Positions 8,560 to 16,198 are shown, counted from the stretch's first letter. The stretch is DNA of 64,000 nucleotides from Microbacterium sp. AZCO (GCF_039614715.1 NZ_CP154857.1:2356001-2420000); one strand, 5' to 3'. Notes: generated by a model from the sequence alone, not told the origin. Made by a program: numbers and translations.

Positions 8560-9588
8560 GTGAAACGCTTCGGAACCCTGTCCTTCGGCCATTACGGCCC
8601 TCTCGGCGGCGGGCGTGAGCTCACCGCCCGCGACTCGATGCTGCAGGCGATCGACCTCGCCCAGGGCATGGACGACCTGGGCGTCAACGGCGTCTACTTC
8701 CGTGTACACCACTTCGCGCGGCAGCAGTCCTCGCCGATGCCGCTCCTCGCCGCCATCGCGGCGAAGACCGAGCGCATCGAGATGGGCACCGGCGTCATCG
8801 ACATGCGCTACGAGAACCCGCTCTACCTCGCCGAGGAAGCGGCATCCGTCGACCTGATCTCCGACGGCCGGCTCGCGCTCGGCGTGAGCCGGGGCTCACC
8901 CGAGTCGGTCGTGCGCGGGTACGAGGCCTTCGGCTACACCGGGTCGGAGGATCCCCGCGGAGCCGACGTCGCTCGCGATCACTTCTCGACCTTCCTGCGT
9001 GCGATCGAGGGCGAGGGCCTCGCCGAGCGCGACGCGCAGAGCCCCTTCGGCGGCGGGTCAGGGATGCAGCGCATCGAGCCGCACTCCCCCGGCCTGCGCT
9101 CGCGCGTCTGGTGGGGTGCGGGCAACCGCGACTCGGCCGAGTGGGCCGGGCGCGTGGGCGTAAACCTCATGTCATCGACGCTCCTGACCGAGGACCGCGG
9201 CCTCCCGTTCGACGTGCTGCAGGCCGAGCAGATCGACGCCTTCCGCGCCGCCTGGCGCGAGGCCAGGCACGCGGGCGAGCCGCGGGTCTCGGTGAGCCGA
9301 TCGATCTTCCCGCTGACGACCGCGGAGGACGAGTTCTACTTCGGCGGACGCCAGGACGGCGAGGGCGTCGGCTACATCGACGGCTTCCGCTCGACCTTCG
9401 GCAAGACCTACGCGGCGGCTCCCGACGTGCTCGTCGAGCAGCTCAAGGAGGATGCCGCGATCGCCGCGGCCGACACCCTGATGCTCACGATCCCGAGCCA
9501 GTTGGGCGTGGAGTTCAATCTCCGCATCGCCGAGGCCTTCGCGACGCACGTCGCCCCCGCGCTCGGCTGGGAGTCGACCCGCGCCTGA
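8560..9588 (+). CDS. LLM-class (luciferase-like) flavin-dependent oxidoreductase
   Basis: A 342-residue TIM-barrel flavoprotein using FMNH2 or F420. The luciferase-like signatures are present: DDLGVNGVYFRVHHF near residue 45, GTGVIDMRYENPLYLAEEAA, then LISDGRLALGVSRGSPE. Specific substrate unknown. The long open frame that precedes it is spurious. I choose the GTG at 8560 (reads MKRFGTLSFGHYG): no Shine-Dalgarno is visible, and a TACCGT box at 8544-8549 would give a leader of only a few nucleotides. The gene is divergent from the BFN gene and convergent with the DUF3054 gene. Confidence 0.85.
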   Translation: MKRFGTLSFGHYGPLGGGRELTARDSMLQAIDLAQGMDDLGVNGVYFRVHHFARQQSSPMPLLAAIAAKTERIEMGTGVIDMRYENPLYLAEEAASVDLISDGRLALGVSRGSPESVVRGYEAFGYTGSEDPRGADVARDHFSTFLRAIEGEGLAERDAQSPFGGGSGMQRIEPHSPGLRSRVWWGAGNRDSAEWAGRVGVNLMSSTLLTEDRGLPFDVLQAEQIDAFRAAWREARHAGEPRVSVSRSIFPLTTAEDEFYFGGRQDGEGVGYIDGFRSTFGKTYAAAPDVLVEQLKEDAAIAAADTLMLTIPSQLGVEFNLRIAEAFATHVAPALGWESTRA

Positions 9589-9597
9589 GAGCTGCGG

Positions 9598-9990
9598 TCA
9601 GCCGGCGCGACGGCGGCGGACAAAGGCTGCGATGCCCCGCCACCCGACGAGGAAGACGAACAGGACGACCCCGGCGACGATCACGAACGCCACGGCGACG
9701 CCCTGACCCGAGACGCCGCGGAGCAGCATCCCGCCCACGAGCGTCACCGCCCAGACGCCGAGACCCGTGCGCAGCGGCGCCATCGGCGCGCGCCATGCGA
9801 GCGTGATGAGCCAGCCGAGCGCGAGGCCCGCGAGGAACGGCCAGGCCGTGATCCAGAGCCCCGGCAGCACGGCCTCCTCGTGACTCGCGCGGCCGATCGC
9901 GGCGAAGACGACGACGAGGACGACGTCGATCGCGAGCGAGGTGACGACGGAGCGCGTCGAGACGGAGGCGGAGACGGGAGTGGATGCCAC
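9598..9990 (-). CDS. DUF3054 membrane protein
   Basis: A 130-residue membrane protein with four predicted transmembrane helices, matching the actinobacterial DUF3054 pattern. That pattern is IDVVLVVVFAAIGRASHEE in the first helix region, then PFLAGLALGWLITLAW, and a Gly-rich third helix with GGMLLRGVSGQGVAVAFVIV. The C-terminus ends in an Arg cluster, expected to be cytoplasmic. No biochemical function is known. The GTG start at 9990 lies exactly 6 nt after a TAGGCT box (9997-10002) and lacks a Shine-Dalgarno, consistent with a leaderless transcript. Confidence 0.85.
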   Translation of the reverse strand: MASTPVSASVSTRSVVTSLAIDVVLVVVFAAIGRASHEEAVLPGLWITAWPFLAGLALGWLITLAWRAPMAPLRTGLGVWAVTLVGGMLLRGVSGQGVAVAFVIVAGVVLFVFLVGWRGIAAFVRRRRAG

Positions 9991-10049
9991 GGCTCCAGCC
10001 TACGGAAGCGGCCCGAGGCGATCGCCCCGGGCCGCCTCCGTTAGACGGG

Positions 10050-11003
10050 TCAGACCGACGCGGGCGTCCACTCCGAGACGCGCGTGAGCTCGGCCACCTC
10101 GTCGGCGCTCAGCTCGACACGGCCGCCGTCGAGGAGGTCGGCGACCTGGTCGACACGGGACGCGCTCGCGATCGGCGCGACGACGGTGGGCTGGGCGCGC
10201 AGCCACGCGAGAGCCGTCGCGGCGACCGACACGCCGTGCGCCTCCCCGATGCGGGCGAGCGTGTCGACGATCGCGAGGCCCTGCTCCGTCGCGTATGCCG
10301 AGGCCGCCTGGGCGCGCGGCGAGGACTGGCCCGCGGCATCCGTCGACCGGTACTTGCCGGTCAGGAAGCCCTTCGCGAGTGAGAAGTACGGCACGAGCCC
10401 GAGGTGGAACTCCTGCGCGATCGGGATGATCGCCCCCTCCACCTCGTTGCGGTGCACGAGGTTGTAGTGCGGCTGGATCGCCACGGGGCTCGGGATGCCG
10501 AGGCTCCGCGCGATGTCGATCCATTCGCGGATGCGGGAGTCGGTGTAGTTCGAGACCGCGACGTGGCGCACGAGGCCGTCGCGCTGGAGCTCGCCGAAGG
10601 CGCGGACGGTCTCGGCGAGCTGCACCGACTCGTCGTCGAAGTGCGCGTAGTAGAGGTCGATCGTGTCGACGCCGAGACGGCGAAGGGATGCCTCGGCCGC
10701 GGCACGCACATTCGCCGCGGAGAGTCCCTTGAAGTCGGGATGCTGACTGACCTTCGTCGCCACGACCACGTTCTCGGGCTTCCGTGAGGCGAGCCACTCG
10801 CCGATGATCGTCTCACTCTCACCGCCCGAGTTGCCGGGCACCCACGCGCTGTACGAGTCGGCGGTGTCGATGAAGTCGCCGCCTCCCGCCACGAAGGCGT
10901 CGAGGATCGCGAACGACTCATCGCGGTCGGCCGTCCAGCCGAACACGTTGCCGCCGAGGCTCAGGGGGAAGACGTCGAGGTCACTGTTTCCGATACGGGT
11001 CAT
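10050..11003 (-). CDS. Aldo/keto reductase
   Basis: NADPH-dependent oxidoreductase with a (beta/alpha)8 barrel, 317 residues. The catalytic tetrad can be placed: Asp and Tyr in GGDFIDTADSYSAWVPG, Lys in VVVATKVSQHPD, and His in LYYAHFDDES. The C-terminal cofactor segment VVAPIASASRVDQV is also present. It resembles the YdbC/IolS-type group; the carbonyl substrate is unknown. The start is either ATG at 11003 or GTG two codons upstream (11009); neither has a clear Shine-Dalgarno. Confidence 0.9.
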   Translation of the reverse strand: MTRIGNSDLDVFPLSLGGNVFGWTADRDESFAILDAFVAGGGDFIDTADSYSAWVPGNSGGESETIIGEWLASRKPENVVVATKVSQHPDFKGLSAANVRAAAEASLRRLGVDTIDLYYAHFDDESVQLAETVRAFGELQRDGLVRHVAVSNYTDSRIREWIDIARSLGIPSPVAIQPHYNLVHRNEVEGAIIPIAQEFHLGLVPYFSLAKGFLTGKYRSTDAAGQSSPRAQAASAYATEQGLAIVDTLARIGEAHGVSVAATALAWLRAQPTVVAPIASASRVDQVADLLDGGRVELSADEVAELTRVSEWTPASV

Positions 11004-11076
11004 CTTCACGGCAACCCGCGCGGTGGCCCGCGGTATTCCGCCGCCGCGCCGACGATGACGGAAGATGACGCCGCTG

Positions 11077-11211
11077 CTACGCGTCCTCGGGCCCGCGGCC
11101 CGCGTCGAAGTTGCGGCGGTAGCGGGCGAGGGACTCCTCGAGCAGGTCGTCGGCGAGGAGCGCGACAAGGTCGGCGAGGGTGCCGACGCCGGGCAGCTGT
11201 GCCGTGATCAT
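11077..11211 (-). CDS. Small 44-residue protein overlapping the MBL-fold gene
   Basis: A 44-codon open frame: MITAQLPGVGTLADLVALLA, then an acidic helical part and a C-terminus DAGRGPEDA. The only reasons to call it a gene are its position and composition. Its ATG overlaps the TGA of the metallo-beta-lactamase gene as ATGA, the coupling used throughout this window, and it reads as an amphipathic helix with GC-rich third positions. No homologue is recognised. It might be a partner or regulator of the hydrolase, but that is inference. Confidence 0.45.
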   Translation of the reverse strand: MITAQLPGVGTLADLVALLADDLLEESLARYRRNFDAGRGPEDA

Positions 11212-11966
11212 GCCACTCCCGCATGCAGCGCGAGCCGCACCGCGCGGCGCAGGTCGCCCTCGTACGGCCGGCCGTGACCGGGGAGGGCGAGCAGCGCCTC
11301 GGTGTCGGCGAGCCGGTCGAGACTCAGGAGAGCCGTCGCGGCGTCCGCCGTCGCTGCCCGCGCGACCACGCGAGGCCCCGTGCGGCCCGTGTACGGGTCG
11401 AGCGTCACGAGCGCGTCGCCGGTGAAGAGGATCCCGCGGTCGGGCAGATGGAACCCGCAATGACCGTGGGTGTGCCCCGGCGACCAGATGGGCACGGGGT
11501 GCCCGGGCACGTCGAGGGGGCGATCCGGCGCGACGTCGAGTTCGGCGCGCGTTCCCTTGACGAACAGGGCCCCCGCGGCCGTCATCGCGGCGAGGTACGG
11601 AAGTCCGCCGGGATGGCGGAACGGATAGGGCCAGCGCGGCGACTCGTGGTCGTAGCGATAGGGATGCCGCACCAGGGCGGCATCCGCCGCGTGGATGTGC
11701 GCGGGCACGGCGTGGTCGTGCCGGAGCCGCTCGCTGAAGCCGACGTGATCGAAATGCCCGTGCGTGAGGATGACGGCGTCGATGTCGGACGGCCGGGCGC
11801 CGACGAGGCTGAGCGCGTCTTCGAGCAGCCGCCACATTCCCGGCAGACCCGCGTCGACGAGCGTGATGCCGTCGGGTGACGTGAGCAGATAGCAGTTCAC
11901 GCCAGCCCGATGCAGCCGATGAACCCCCTCGGCGACGACGGAGACGCCCTGCGGATCGCGTGCCAT
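11208..11966 (-). CDS. Metallo-beta-lactamase fold hydrolase
   Basis: A 252-residue zinc hydrolase. The ligand motifs are in order: THGHFDHVGF (H-x-H-x-D-H) near residue 68, SPGHTHGHCGF around 165, FTGDAL around 180, and LPGHG near 225. This matches stand-alone MBL-fold esterases and hydrolases. It is not a true class B beta-lactamase because no signal peptide is present. Substrate unknown. The ATG at 11966 has no obvious Shine-Dalgarno; a CACCCT sequence 6 nt upstream could be a weak -10. A 44-codon open frame overlaps its stop by 4 nt. Confidence 0.87.
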   Translation of the reverse strand: MARDPQGVSVVAEGVHRLHRAGVNCYLLTSPDGITLVDAGLPGMWRLLEDALSLVGARPSDIDAVILTHGHFDHVGFSERLRHDHAVPAHIHAADAALVRHPYRYDHESPRWPYPFRHPGGLPYLAAMTAAGALFVKGTRAELDVAPDRPLDVPGHPVPIWSPGHTHGHCGFHLPDRGILFTGDALVTLDPYTGRTGPRVVARAATADAATALLSLDRLADTEALLALPGHGRPYEGDLRRAVRLALHAGVA

Positions 11967-12080
11967 ATCGCCAGGGTGCGAGGGGTTCGGGATGCTGCAC
12001 CCGGGGCTTGCCCAGGGCGACCGCCGGTGCTACCGGAGTGGCAGAGCGGCCCGCCGCCCGCCGACGGCTACCGTGACGTC

Positions 12081-12431
12081 ATGCCCGTCAGCCGCACCCG
12101 CCGCGCTCGCGCACAGCGCCGGCGCGCGAAGCGGGTCGCGGCGGCCGACAACGACCTGACCACCGCCGAGTGGGCCTCGATCCGCGAGGCCTGGGCCGCG
12201 TGCGCCTACTGCGGTGCGACGGCGGTGCCGCTTCAGCGCGACTGCGTGCTGCCGATCTCGCGGGGCGGCCGCTACACGCTCGAGAACGTCGTCCCCGCGT
12301 GCCGGTCGTGCAACGCGAGCAAGTGCAACGACGAGGTGACCTCGTGGATGCGGCGACGCCGCCTGGACGAGCCGCGCTTCCTTCTGCGCCACCGCGAGGT
12401 CGTGCTGACGCTGCTCGCCGCGCGCGGCTGA
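12081..12431 (+). CDS. HNH-endonuclease-like protein with Cys at the first His position
   Basis: A 116-residue protein with a strongly basic N-terminus (RTRRARAQRRRAKR) followed by an HNH zinc-finger core. Cys pairs at 41/44 (CAYC) and 74/77 (CRSC) fit the structural zinc site, and the beta-beta-alpha core is DCVLPISRGGRYTLENVVPA, then CNASK. Most HNH proteins have Asp-His before the hydrophobic-Pro turn; here that His is Cys55, so nicking activity is doubtful or altered. The ATG at 12081 is exactly 6 nt after a TACCGT box (12069-12074), with no Shine-Dalgarno. A longer in-frame opening upstream is unlikely. Not linked to a phage or restriction locus. Confidence 0.78.
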   Translation: MPVSRTRRARAQRRRAKRVAAADNDLTTAEWASIREAWAACAYCGATAVPLQRDCVLPISRGGRYTLENVVPACRSCNASKCNDEVTSWMRRRRLDEPRFLLRHREVVLTLLAARG

Positions 12432-12483
12432 CCACGCGGCCGGGTGCACGGCGCCTCGCCGTGCGACCCTGTTCGGCCGCGAG

Positions 12484-12544
12484 CGCTGCTGTTTCCTGCG
12501 AGCGCGGCCCGCGATCGCTGGCGCGGTCGCAGGAAACAGCAGCG
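12484..12544. repeat. 18-bp perfect inverted repeat, possible two-way terminator
   Basis: Arms at 12484-12501 and 12527-12544 are exact reverse complements (CGCTGCTGTTTCCTGCGA on the left). They are separated by 25 bp that contain further GC-rich self-complementarity. It lies between the convergent HNH and SMP-30 genes, where a bidirectional terminator is expected. Neither arm is followed by a T-run, so it could instead be a repetitive extragenic palindrome. Confidence 0.7.
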
Positions 12545-12605
12545 GTGGGATGCCGGGGCGCCGACGGCGTCCCCGCCGGCGGTCGGTGGGGACCGGCTTC
12601 CAGGC

Positions 12606-13484
12606 TCAGCCGAGGCCGAACGCGTGCACGGGACGCCCGGTGCCGACACGGTCGAGGCGGAAGATCGCTCCGCTGAGCGGATGCCGGCCGAGGGCCTTGC
12701 GGCTGAGGCCCTCGCGGGCGCTCGCCGCGAAGAGCACGTCGAGGTCGGGCCCGCCGAAGGCGACGGACGTGACAGCCGGTGCGGGGAGGGGCGCAGCATC
12801 CATCTCCCGTCCTTCTGCGTCCCAGCACTGCACGATGCCCTCGCCGTACACGCCTCCCCAGAAGACCCCGTCGGCGTCGAGCGTGAGTCCGTCGGTGCTG
12901 CGGCCGACGAGGAACGGCTCGAGCGGGCCGACGGCGCCGTAGGGGCCGTACGCCGTGCGGTACACGGTCTCGTCCGAGGTGTCCGAGATGTACCAGGTGT
13001 CGCCGCCGGCGGACCAGTCCAGGCCGTTGGCGTTGTTGAAGCCGCCGGCGTAGACGCGGGCGGCGCCGTCGACGTCGACCGCGTAGACGCCGGCGTCGGA
13101 GTTCTGGGTGGTCTCGTCGATCGCGCCGACGACGAAGCGCCCGTACGGGTCGACTTTGCCGTCGTTGAACCTGATGCCCTGGTGCGCGTGCGGGATGTCG
13201 GCGAGGGTCCGCACGATCTGCCCGTCGGCGTCGAGCAGCACGATCCGCGACCGGAGCGCCGCGACATAGCCGCCGTCCGCCGCGGGCTGTACAGCGCTCA
13301 GGGGCGCGGGGAGCTCGACGACACGATCGTCCGAGCCGTCCTCGGCCCCGTCGAGCCGGCCGCGGTGAAGCGTGCCGCGCGGGATGTCGACCCACACGAG
13401 CTCGCCCGTGCGGTCGTCCCACCAGAGACCCTCCGGCACGCGCGCGTCGTCGCCGGTACGGAAGACGGTTGCCTCGATGTCCAT
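12606..13484 (-). CDS. SMP-30/gluconolactonase-like beta-propeller hydrolase
   Basis: A 292-residue six-bladed propeller of the SMP-30/Gluconolactonase/LRE family, which opens sugar lactones using a divalent metal. The metal ligands are readable: Glu in RVPEGLWWDD (about residue 18), Asn in IRFNDGKVDPYGR, Asn in NANGLDWSAGGD, and Asp in RSTDGLTLDADG. The protein is cytosolic. The ATG at 13484 stands 6 nt behind a TACCGT box (13491-13496), so the message is probably leaderless. No sugar-dehydrogenase partner adjoins it, so the lactone substrate is unknown. An 18-bp inverted repeat lies beyond its 3' end. Confidence 0.88.
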   Translation of the reverse strand: MDIEATVFRTGDDARVPEGLWWDDRTGELVWVDIPRGTLHRGRLDGAEDGSDDRVVELPAPLSAVQPAADGGYVAALRSRIVLLDADGQIVRTLADIPHAHQGIRFNDGKVDPYGRFVVGAIDETTQNSDAGVYAVDVDGAARVYAGGFNNANGLDWSAGGDTWYISDTSDETVYRTAYGPYGAVGPLEPFLVGRSTDGLTLDADGVFWGGVYGEGIVQCWDAEGREMDAAPLPAPAVTSVAFGGPDLDVLFAASAREGLSRKALGRHPLSGAIFRLDRVGTGRPVHAFGLG

Positions 13485-13562
13485 GCCGGGACGGTAGGGC
13501 CGCTCGTCGGCATGTGTGCGGGGGGTTGCGTGGAGCGCCGCGGCCCGTTACGCCCCGCGCGG

Positions 13563-14015
13563 CTAGGGGCGGGCGAGCTCGTCGGGCAGCAAGGAGAACG
13601 TGCGGGTGTGCGCCACGCGGGCGCTCTCCGCCATGTAGCCGACGAGGATCCCGGGCGCCGTCACGACCGTGGTCTCGTGCAGCACGGCGCCGCCGTTCTC
13701 GGCATCCTCCCCCGTCGTCGTGATGTCGAGCACGCACCCGGGTGCGGCCGGCACGCGGCCGCGGAGGGACGTCGGGGAGGTTCGCGTGATGTGCGCACGG
13801 TAGCGGAAGGTGTACGGGATCGGGCCCAGCTTCAGCCGGTCGATCACGAGCCATTCCCGCCAGTCGCCGTCGGCGCCGCGTCCCCATCCGACCAGCTCGG
13901 CCGACACCATGAAGGCGTGCAGGCCCCGGTGCCGGGAGAGCTCGGAGAGGAAGTCGATCGCCACGACAGGATCCGCGGGCACGGTCGTCGTCAGTTCGAA
14001 GCGTCGGGTCGCCAT
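13563..14015 (-). CDS. SRPBCC-like (START/polyketide-cyclase fold) protein
   Basis: A 150-residue protein whose opening RRFELTTTVPADPVVAIDFL followed by SELSRHRGLHAFM suggests the helix-grip fold of SRPBCC proteins. In that fold a hydrophobic cavity binds lipids or other small molecules. The middle is beta-rich (RYRAHITRTSPTSLRGRV) and the C-terminal helix contains ARVAHTRTFSLL. No active-site residues can be assigned. Start at ATG 14015; there is no clear Shine-Dalgarno. Its stop lies about 80 nt from the SMP-30 start and they may be cotranscribed. Fold assignment is by pattern only. Confidence 0.6.
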   Translation of the reverse strand: MATRRFELTTTVPADPVVAIDFLSELSRHRGLHAFMVSAELVGWGRGADGDWREWLVIDRLKLGPIPYTFRYRAHITRTSPTSLRGRVPAAPGCVLDITTTGEDAENGGAVLHETTVVTAPGILVGYMAESARVAHTRTFSLLPDELARP

Positions 14016-14173
14016 GGGGCCATCATGGCCTCGCCGCGACGCGCGCGCACCTGCGCTCTGAAGCGACGACCCGCACGGCCTACGCCCGGCGAGGGTGCCG
14101 TGTCAAGGGACGTGTCCGACGGGGCCTCCGTCCCTAGTTTCGGATCATCCCACCGAGCCGAAAGGAACCGACG

Positions 14174-14254
14174 ATGGCTCTCGCGCGCGACGTCATGACC
14201 CCCGGTCCGCAGTGCCTCGGGGAGCCCCGCACGATGGAGCAGATCTCGGAATGA
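14174..14254 (+). pseudogene. Truncated CBS-domain gene (26 codons left)
   Basis: The frame starting at the ATG at 14174 has a good Shine-Dalgarno (GAAAGGAA) and encodes MALARDVMTPGPQCLGEPRT followed by six residues and TGA. RDVMTPGPQC is the hallmark N-terminus of stand-alone actinobacterial CBS-pair proteins of about 140 residues, so more than 80% of the gene is missing. The stop codon overlaps the ATG of the next gene (ATGA), so the remnant may now act as a translated leader. It is either decay by deletion or a short coding leader; I favour decay. Confidence 0.7.
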
Positions 14255-14583
14255 ACACGATCGCGCACGCTCCGACGGACCCGACGCGGGTCGGCCTCCA
14301 GCCTGCGCTGCAGACCGCCCGCCGACGCCAGTGGCTCGTGCCGGCCGGTCTGCTCGCGGCGATCGCCGTCGGGATCTTCGCCCTCACGATCCCGCTCAAC
14401 CCCGCGATCTCGCTCACCGGGATCGTGCTCGACGTCCTCTTCTACGCCGCGATGCTCGTCTGCGCGGCCACCGTCCCGCAGCCGCGTGGGCGCAACCTCG
14501 CGTTCGCGTGGCTCATGGGTGGCCTGGCCGTGACGTCGGCGCTGCTGCTCCTTCTTCTCCTCGCCATCGAACAGATCACGTGA
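14251..14583 (+). CDS. Small membrane protein, three predicted helices
   Basis: A 110-residue membrane protein of unknown function. A polar N-terminus of about 28 residues with RRR leads into three hydrophobic segments: LVPAGLLAAIAVGIFAL, then GIVLDVLFYAAMLVCAAT, and a Leu-rich last helix with LLLLLLLAIEQ. It ends just after that helix. The ATG at 14251 overlaps the stop of the truncated CBS frame, and translation probably depends on ribosomes arriving from there, because no independent Shine-Dalgarno precedes it. The DUF2188 gene follows 13 nt downstream. Confidence 0.7.
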   Translation: MNTIAHAPTDPTRVGLQPALQTARRRQWLVPAGLLAAIAVGIFALTIPLNPAISLTGIVLDVLFYAAMLVCAATVPQPRGRNLAFAWLMGGLAVTSALLLLLLLAIEQIT

Positions 14584-14596
14584 TCGAAAGGAACGC

Positions 14597-14920
14597 ATGA
14601 GCGCGCGTGACGTCGAGACCTTCTCCAACCGTGGCCAATGGGTGATGCGGGTGGAGGACGAGCCATCCCTGTCGCAGAGCTTCGCGAGTCGCGATGAAGC
14701 CGTGGAGGCGGGCGAGCGCCTGGCCGAGCGGCTCGGCACGACCCATCGCGTGCGCGAGAGCGAGCCCGAAGGATCCATCACGGACGAACAGGATCGGGAT
14801 GCCGCCTCCGGCTCCACGACGGTTCCGGATGCCGCCCGACCGGCGCCCGACTCGCCCGACAGCCCGCTCCCGCCGACGACGGACGCCGACGGGATGCCCG
14901 TCGACAACCCCTCCGGCTGA
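14597..14920 (+). CDS. DUF2188-domain protein with disordered tail
   Basis: A 107-residue protein. The first 60 residues resemble DUF2188: RGQWVMRVEDEPSLSQSFAS followed by RDEAVEAGERLAERLG, a small alpha/beta unit that usually reads WxVxxxG...SxxFxTKxEA. The remaining 45 residues are rich in Asp, Pro and Ser and are probably disordered. No function is known for the family. The ATG at 14597 has a GAAAGGA Shine-Dalgarno, the same style as its neighbours on both sides, so 14174-15324 looks like one operon of small proteins. Confidence 0.72.
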   Translation: MSARDVETFSNRGQWVMRVEDEPSLSQSFASRDEAVEAGERLAERLGTTHRVRESEPEGSITDEQDRDAASGSTTVPDAARPAPDSPDSPLPPTTDADGMPVDNPSG

Positions 14921-14955
14921 GCGCCGCATCCTGCCCCGACGACGAAAGGACGACC

Positions 14956-15324
14956 ATGACGATGCCCGAGACCACTCCCCAGCCCGGCGACGACTCGCTC
15001 GGCGTGGACGAGGAGCTCCTCGACGACGACAGCCCCGAGGCGACCGAAGTCGTCTCCGATGACGACGCCACCGAGGGTGACGTGCTCGCCGACCAGGTGA
15101 CCGACGACGGCGTCGAGACGGACGAGTGGGGCGATCCCGTGACGGTCGCCGACCCCGAGATCCTCTCGGCCGACCCCGACGAGTACTCGGACACCCCGCA
15201 CATGGGCAGCGTGCCGCGCCTGCTCGGTGAGGACGAATACCAGCCTGACACGCAGGGCGAGGACCCGATCTACGCCGAGCTCGGCGAGGAGGGTCAGGGC
15301 GACCTCGCCCCGGAGGACGAATAG
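14956..15324 (+). CDS. Highly acidic small protein of unknown function
   Basis: A 122-residue, very acidic protein: about a third of residues are Asp or Glu, with stretches such as ELLDDDSPEATEVVSDDDAT and few hydrophobic blocks. The C-terminal half has more order-promoting sequence, for example DTPHMGSVPRLLGEDEYQ. It is probably an intrinsically disordered cytosolic protein; similar ones are common but uncharacterised in Microbacteriaceae. The start at 14956 has a GAAAGGACG Shine-Dalgarno. It is the last of three small forward genes. Confidence 0.7.
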   Translation: MTMPETTPQPGDDSLGVDEELLDDDSPEATEVVSDDDATEGDVLADQVTDDGVETDEWGDPVTVADPEILSADPDEYSDTPHMGSVPRLLGEDEYQPDTQGEDPIYAELGEEGQGDLAPEDE

Positions 15325-15451
15325 ACACCGACCGAACGCGGTACGACCCCGACCCGTCCACCGCCGCGAAGCGCGAAGTCGGCGCGCACAGCGGGACGAC
15401 GCACACGAGCACCCAGAGGCGCCCGGTGGACGGGTCCCTCTCCGCGCCGGC

Positions 15452-15577
15452 TCAGTTCATCGACCGGAAGACGACCCCGCTGAGGCGGTCTTCGGACTCC
15501 GCCGAGTCGCCCTCGCCGCACAGTGCCGCCTCCAGCCGCGACGGGTACTCCCGTCCGCATGTCGTGCACTCGATCAC
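15452..15577 (-). CDS. 41-residue Cys-rich (zinc-ribbon-like) small protein
   Basis: A short frame starting at GTG 15577: MIECTTCGREYPSRLEAALC followed by an acidic stretch GEGDSAESEDRLSG and VVFRSMN. A C-x2-C pair (residues 4 and 7) plus Cys20 resembles half a zinc ribbon, although a fourth ligand is not obvious. A purine-rich GAGGGGG lies about 7 nt before the GTG. The size, Cys spacing and Shine-Dalgarno argue that it is real. It is antisense to nothing and fills an otherwise empty gap. Confidence 0.6.
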   Translation of the reverse strand: MIECTTCGREYPSRLEAALCGEGDSAESEDRLSGVVFRSMN

Positions 15578-15792
15578 GCGCCACCCCCTCGGATACGCCG
15601 AAGGCCGCTCCTCGCATCGGGGCGCGACCTCTGAACGACGGTATCGAGGCCGATCACGTCGGCGATAGTGATGCGATCACAAGAGTTCGACCGTCGAGTG
15701 CAGTGATGCCGACAACCGCACGAGCTCGTCCTCACCCGCGGGGGACGACAGGACTTCTCGCGGGACGCGCCCGGATCGCTAGGCTCATCGGC

Positions 15793-16161
15793 ATGGCCAC
15801 CAAGAACTCCCGCACCGAAACCACTGCCTGGGAAGACGACGACCTCGGCAGCAAGTCCACCCTGTGGGGTTTCCTCGCGGGCCTCGTCGTCGCCGCGTTC
15901 ATCGCCGTGCCGCTGTCGGCCTCGTTCTCGTTCGCGACGCACCCGAACACCCAGCAGCTCTTCGCGGGGCGCCTCGCCAACGCCACGCAGGGCGGCTATG
16001 TGCTGTTCTGGTGGCTCGTGACGGCGCTGCTCGTGGCGCTGCCCTTCCTGGTGGGCTTCGCGGTCGCGAAGCTCTCGGGCCGCACGCTCGCGATCGTCGG
16101 CGCGATCATCGCGCTCCTCGTGATCGCGATCCTCATCGTGGGGCAGATGTTCGTCTTCTGA
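15793..16161 (+). CDS. Small membrane protein of unknown function
   Basis: A 122-residue membrane protein. A 24-residue acidic N-terminus (AWEDDDLGSKS) precedes three predicted helices: LWGFLAGLVVAAFIAVPLSA, GGYVLFWWLVTALLVALPFL, and a last one with AIVGAIIALLVIAILIVGQM. The loop between the first two contains HPNTQQLFAGRLANATQ. No family is recognised. The ATG at 15793 is 7 nt after a TAGGCT box (15780-15785) without a Shine-Dalgarno, so the transcript is probably leaderless. It converges on fdhD across a GC-rich hairpin. Confidence 0.7.
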   Translation: MATKNSRTETTAWEDDDLGSKSTLWGFLAGLVVAAFIAVPLSASFSFATHPNTQQLFAGRLANATQGGYVLFWWLVTALLVALPFLVGFAVAKLSGRTLAIVGAIIALLVIAILIVGQMFVF

Positions 16162-16172
16162 CGCGTCTTCCC

Positions 16173-16198
16173 GCCGCCGGCCGTCACACGCCGGCGGC
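16173..16198. terminator. Convergent GC hairpin between membrane gene and fdhD
   Basis: Nine-base arms GCCGCCGGC (16173-16181) and GCCGGCGGC (16190-16198) with an 8-nt loop. It sits just past the stop of the forward gene and overlaps the last codons of fdhD. There is no T-run, as is common in high-GC genomes. Confidence 0.5.

Noticed and set aside
11208..11966. MBL-fold gene as an antibiotic-resistance beta-lactamase
   Set aside because: No signal peptide and the sequence pattern is of general MBL hydrolases, not of class B enzymes.
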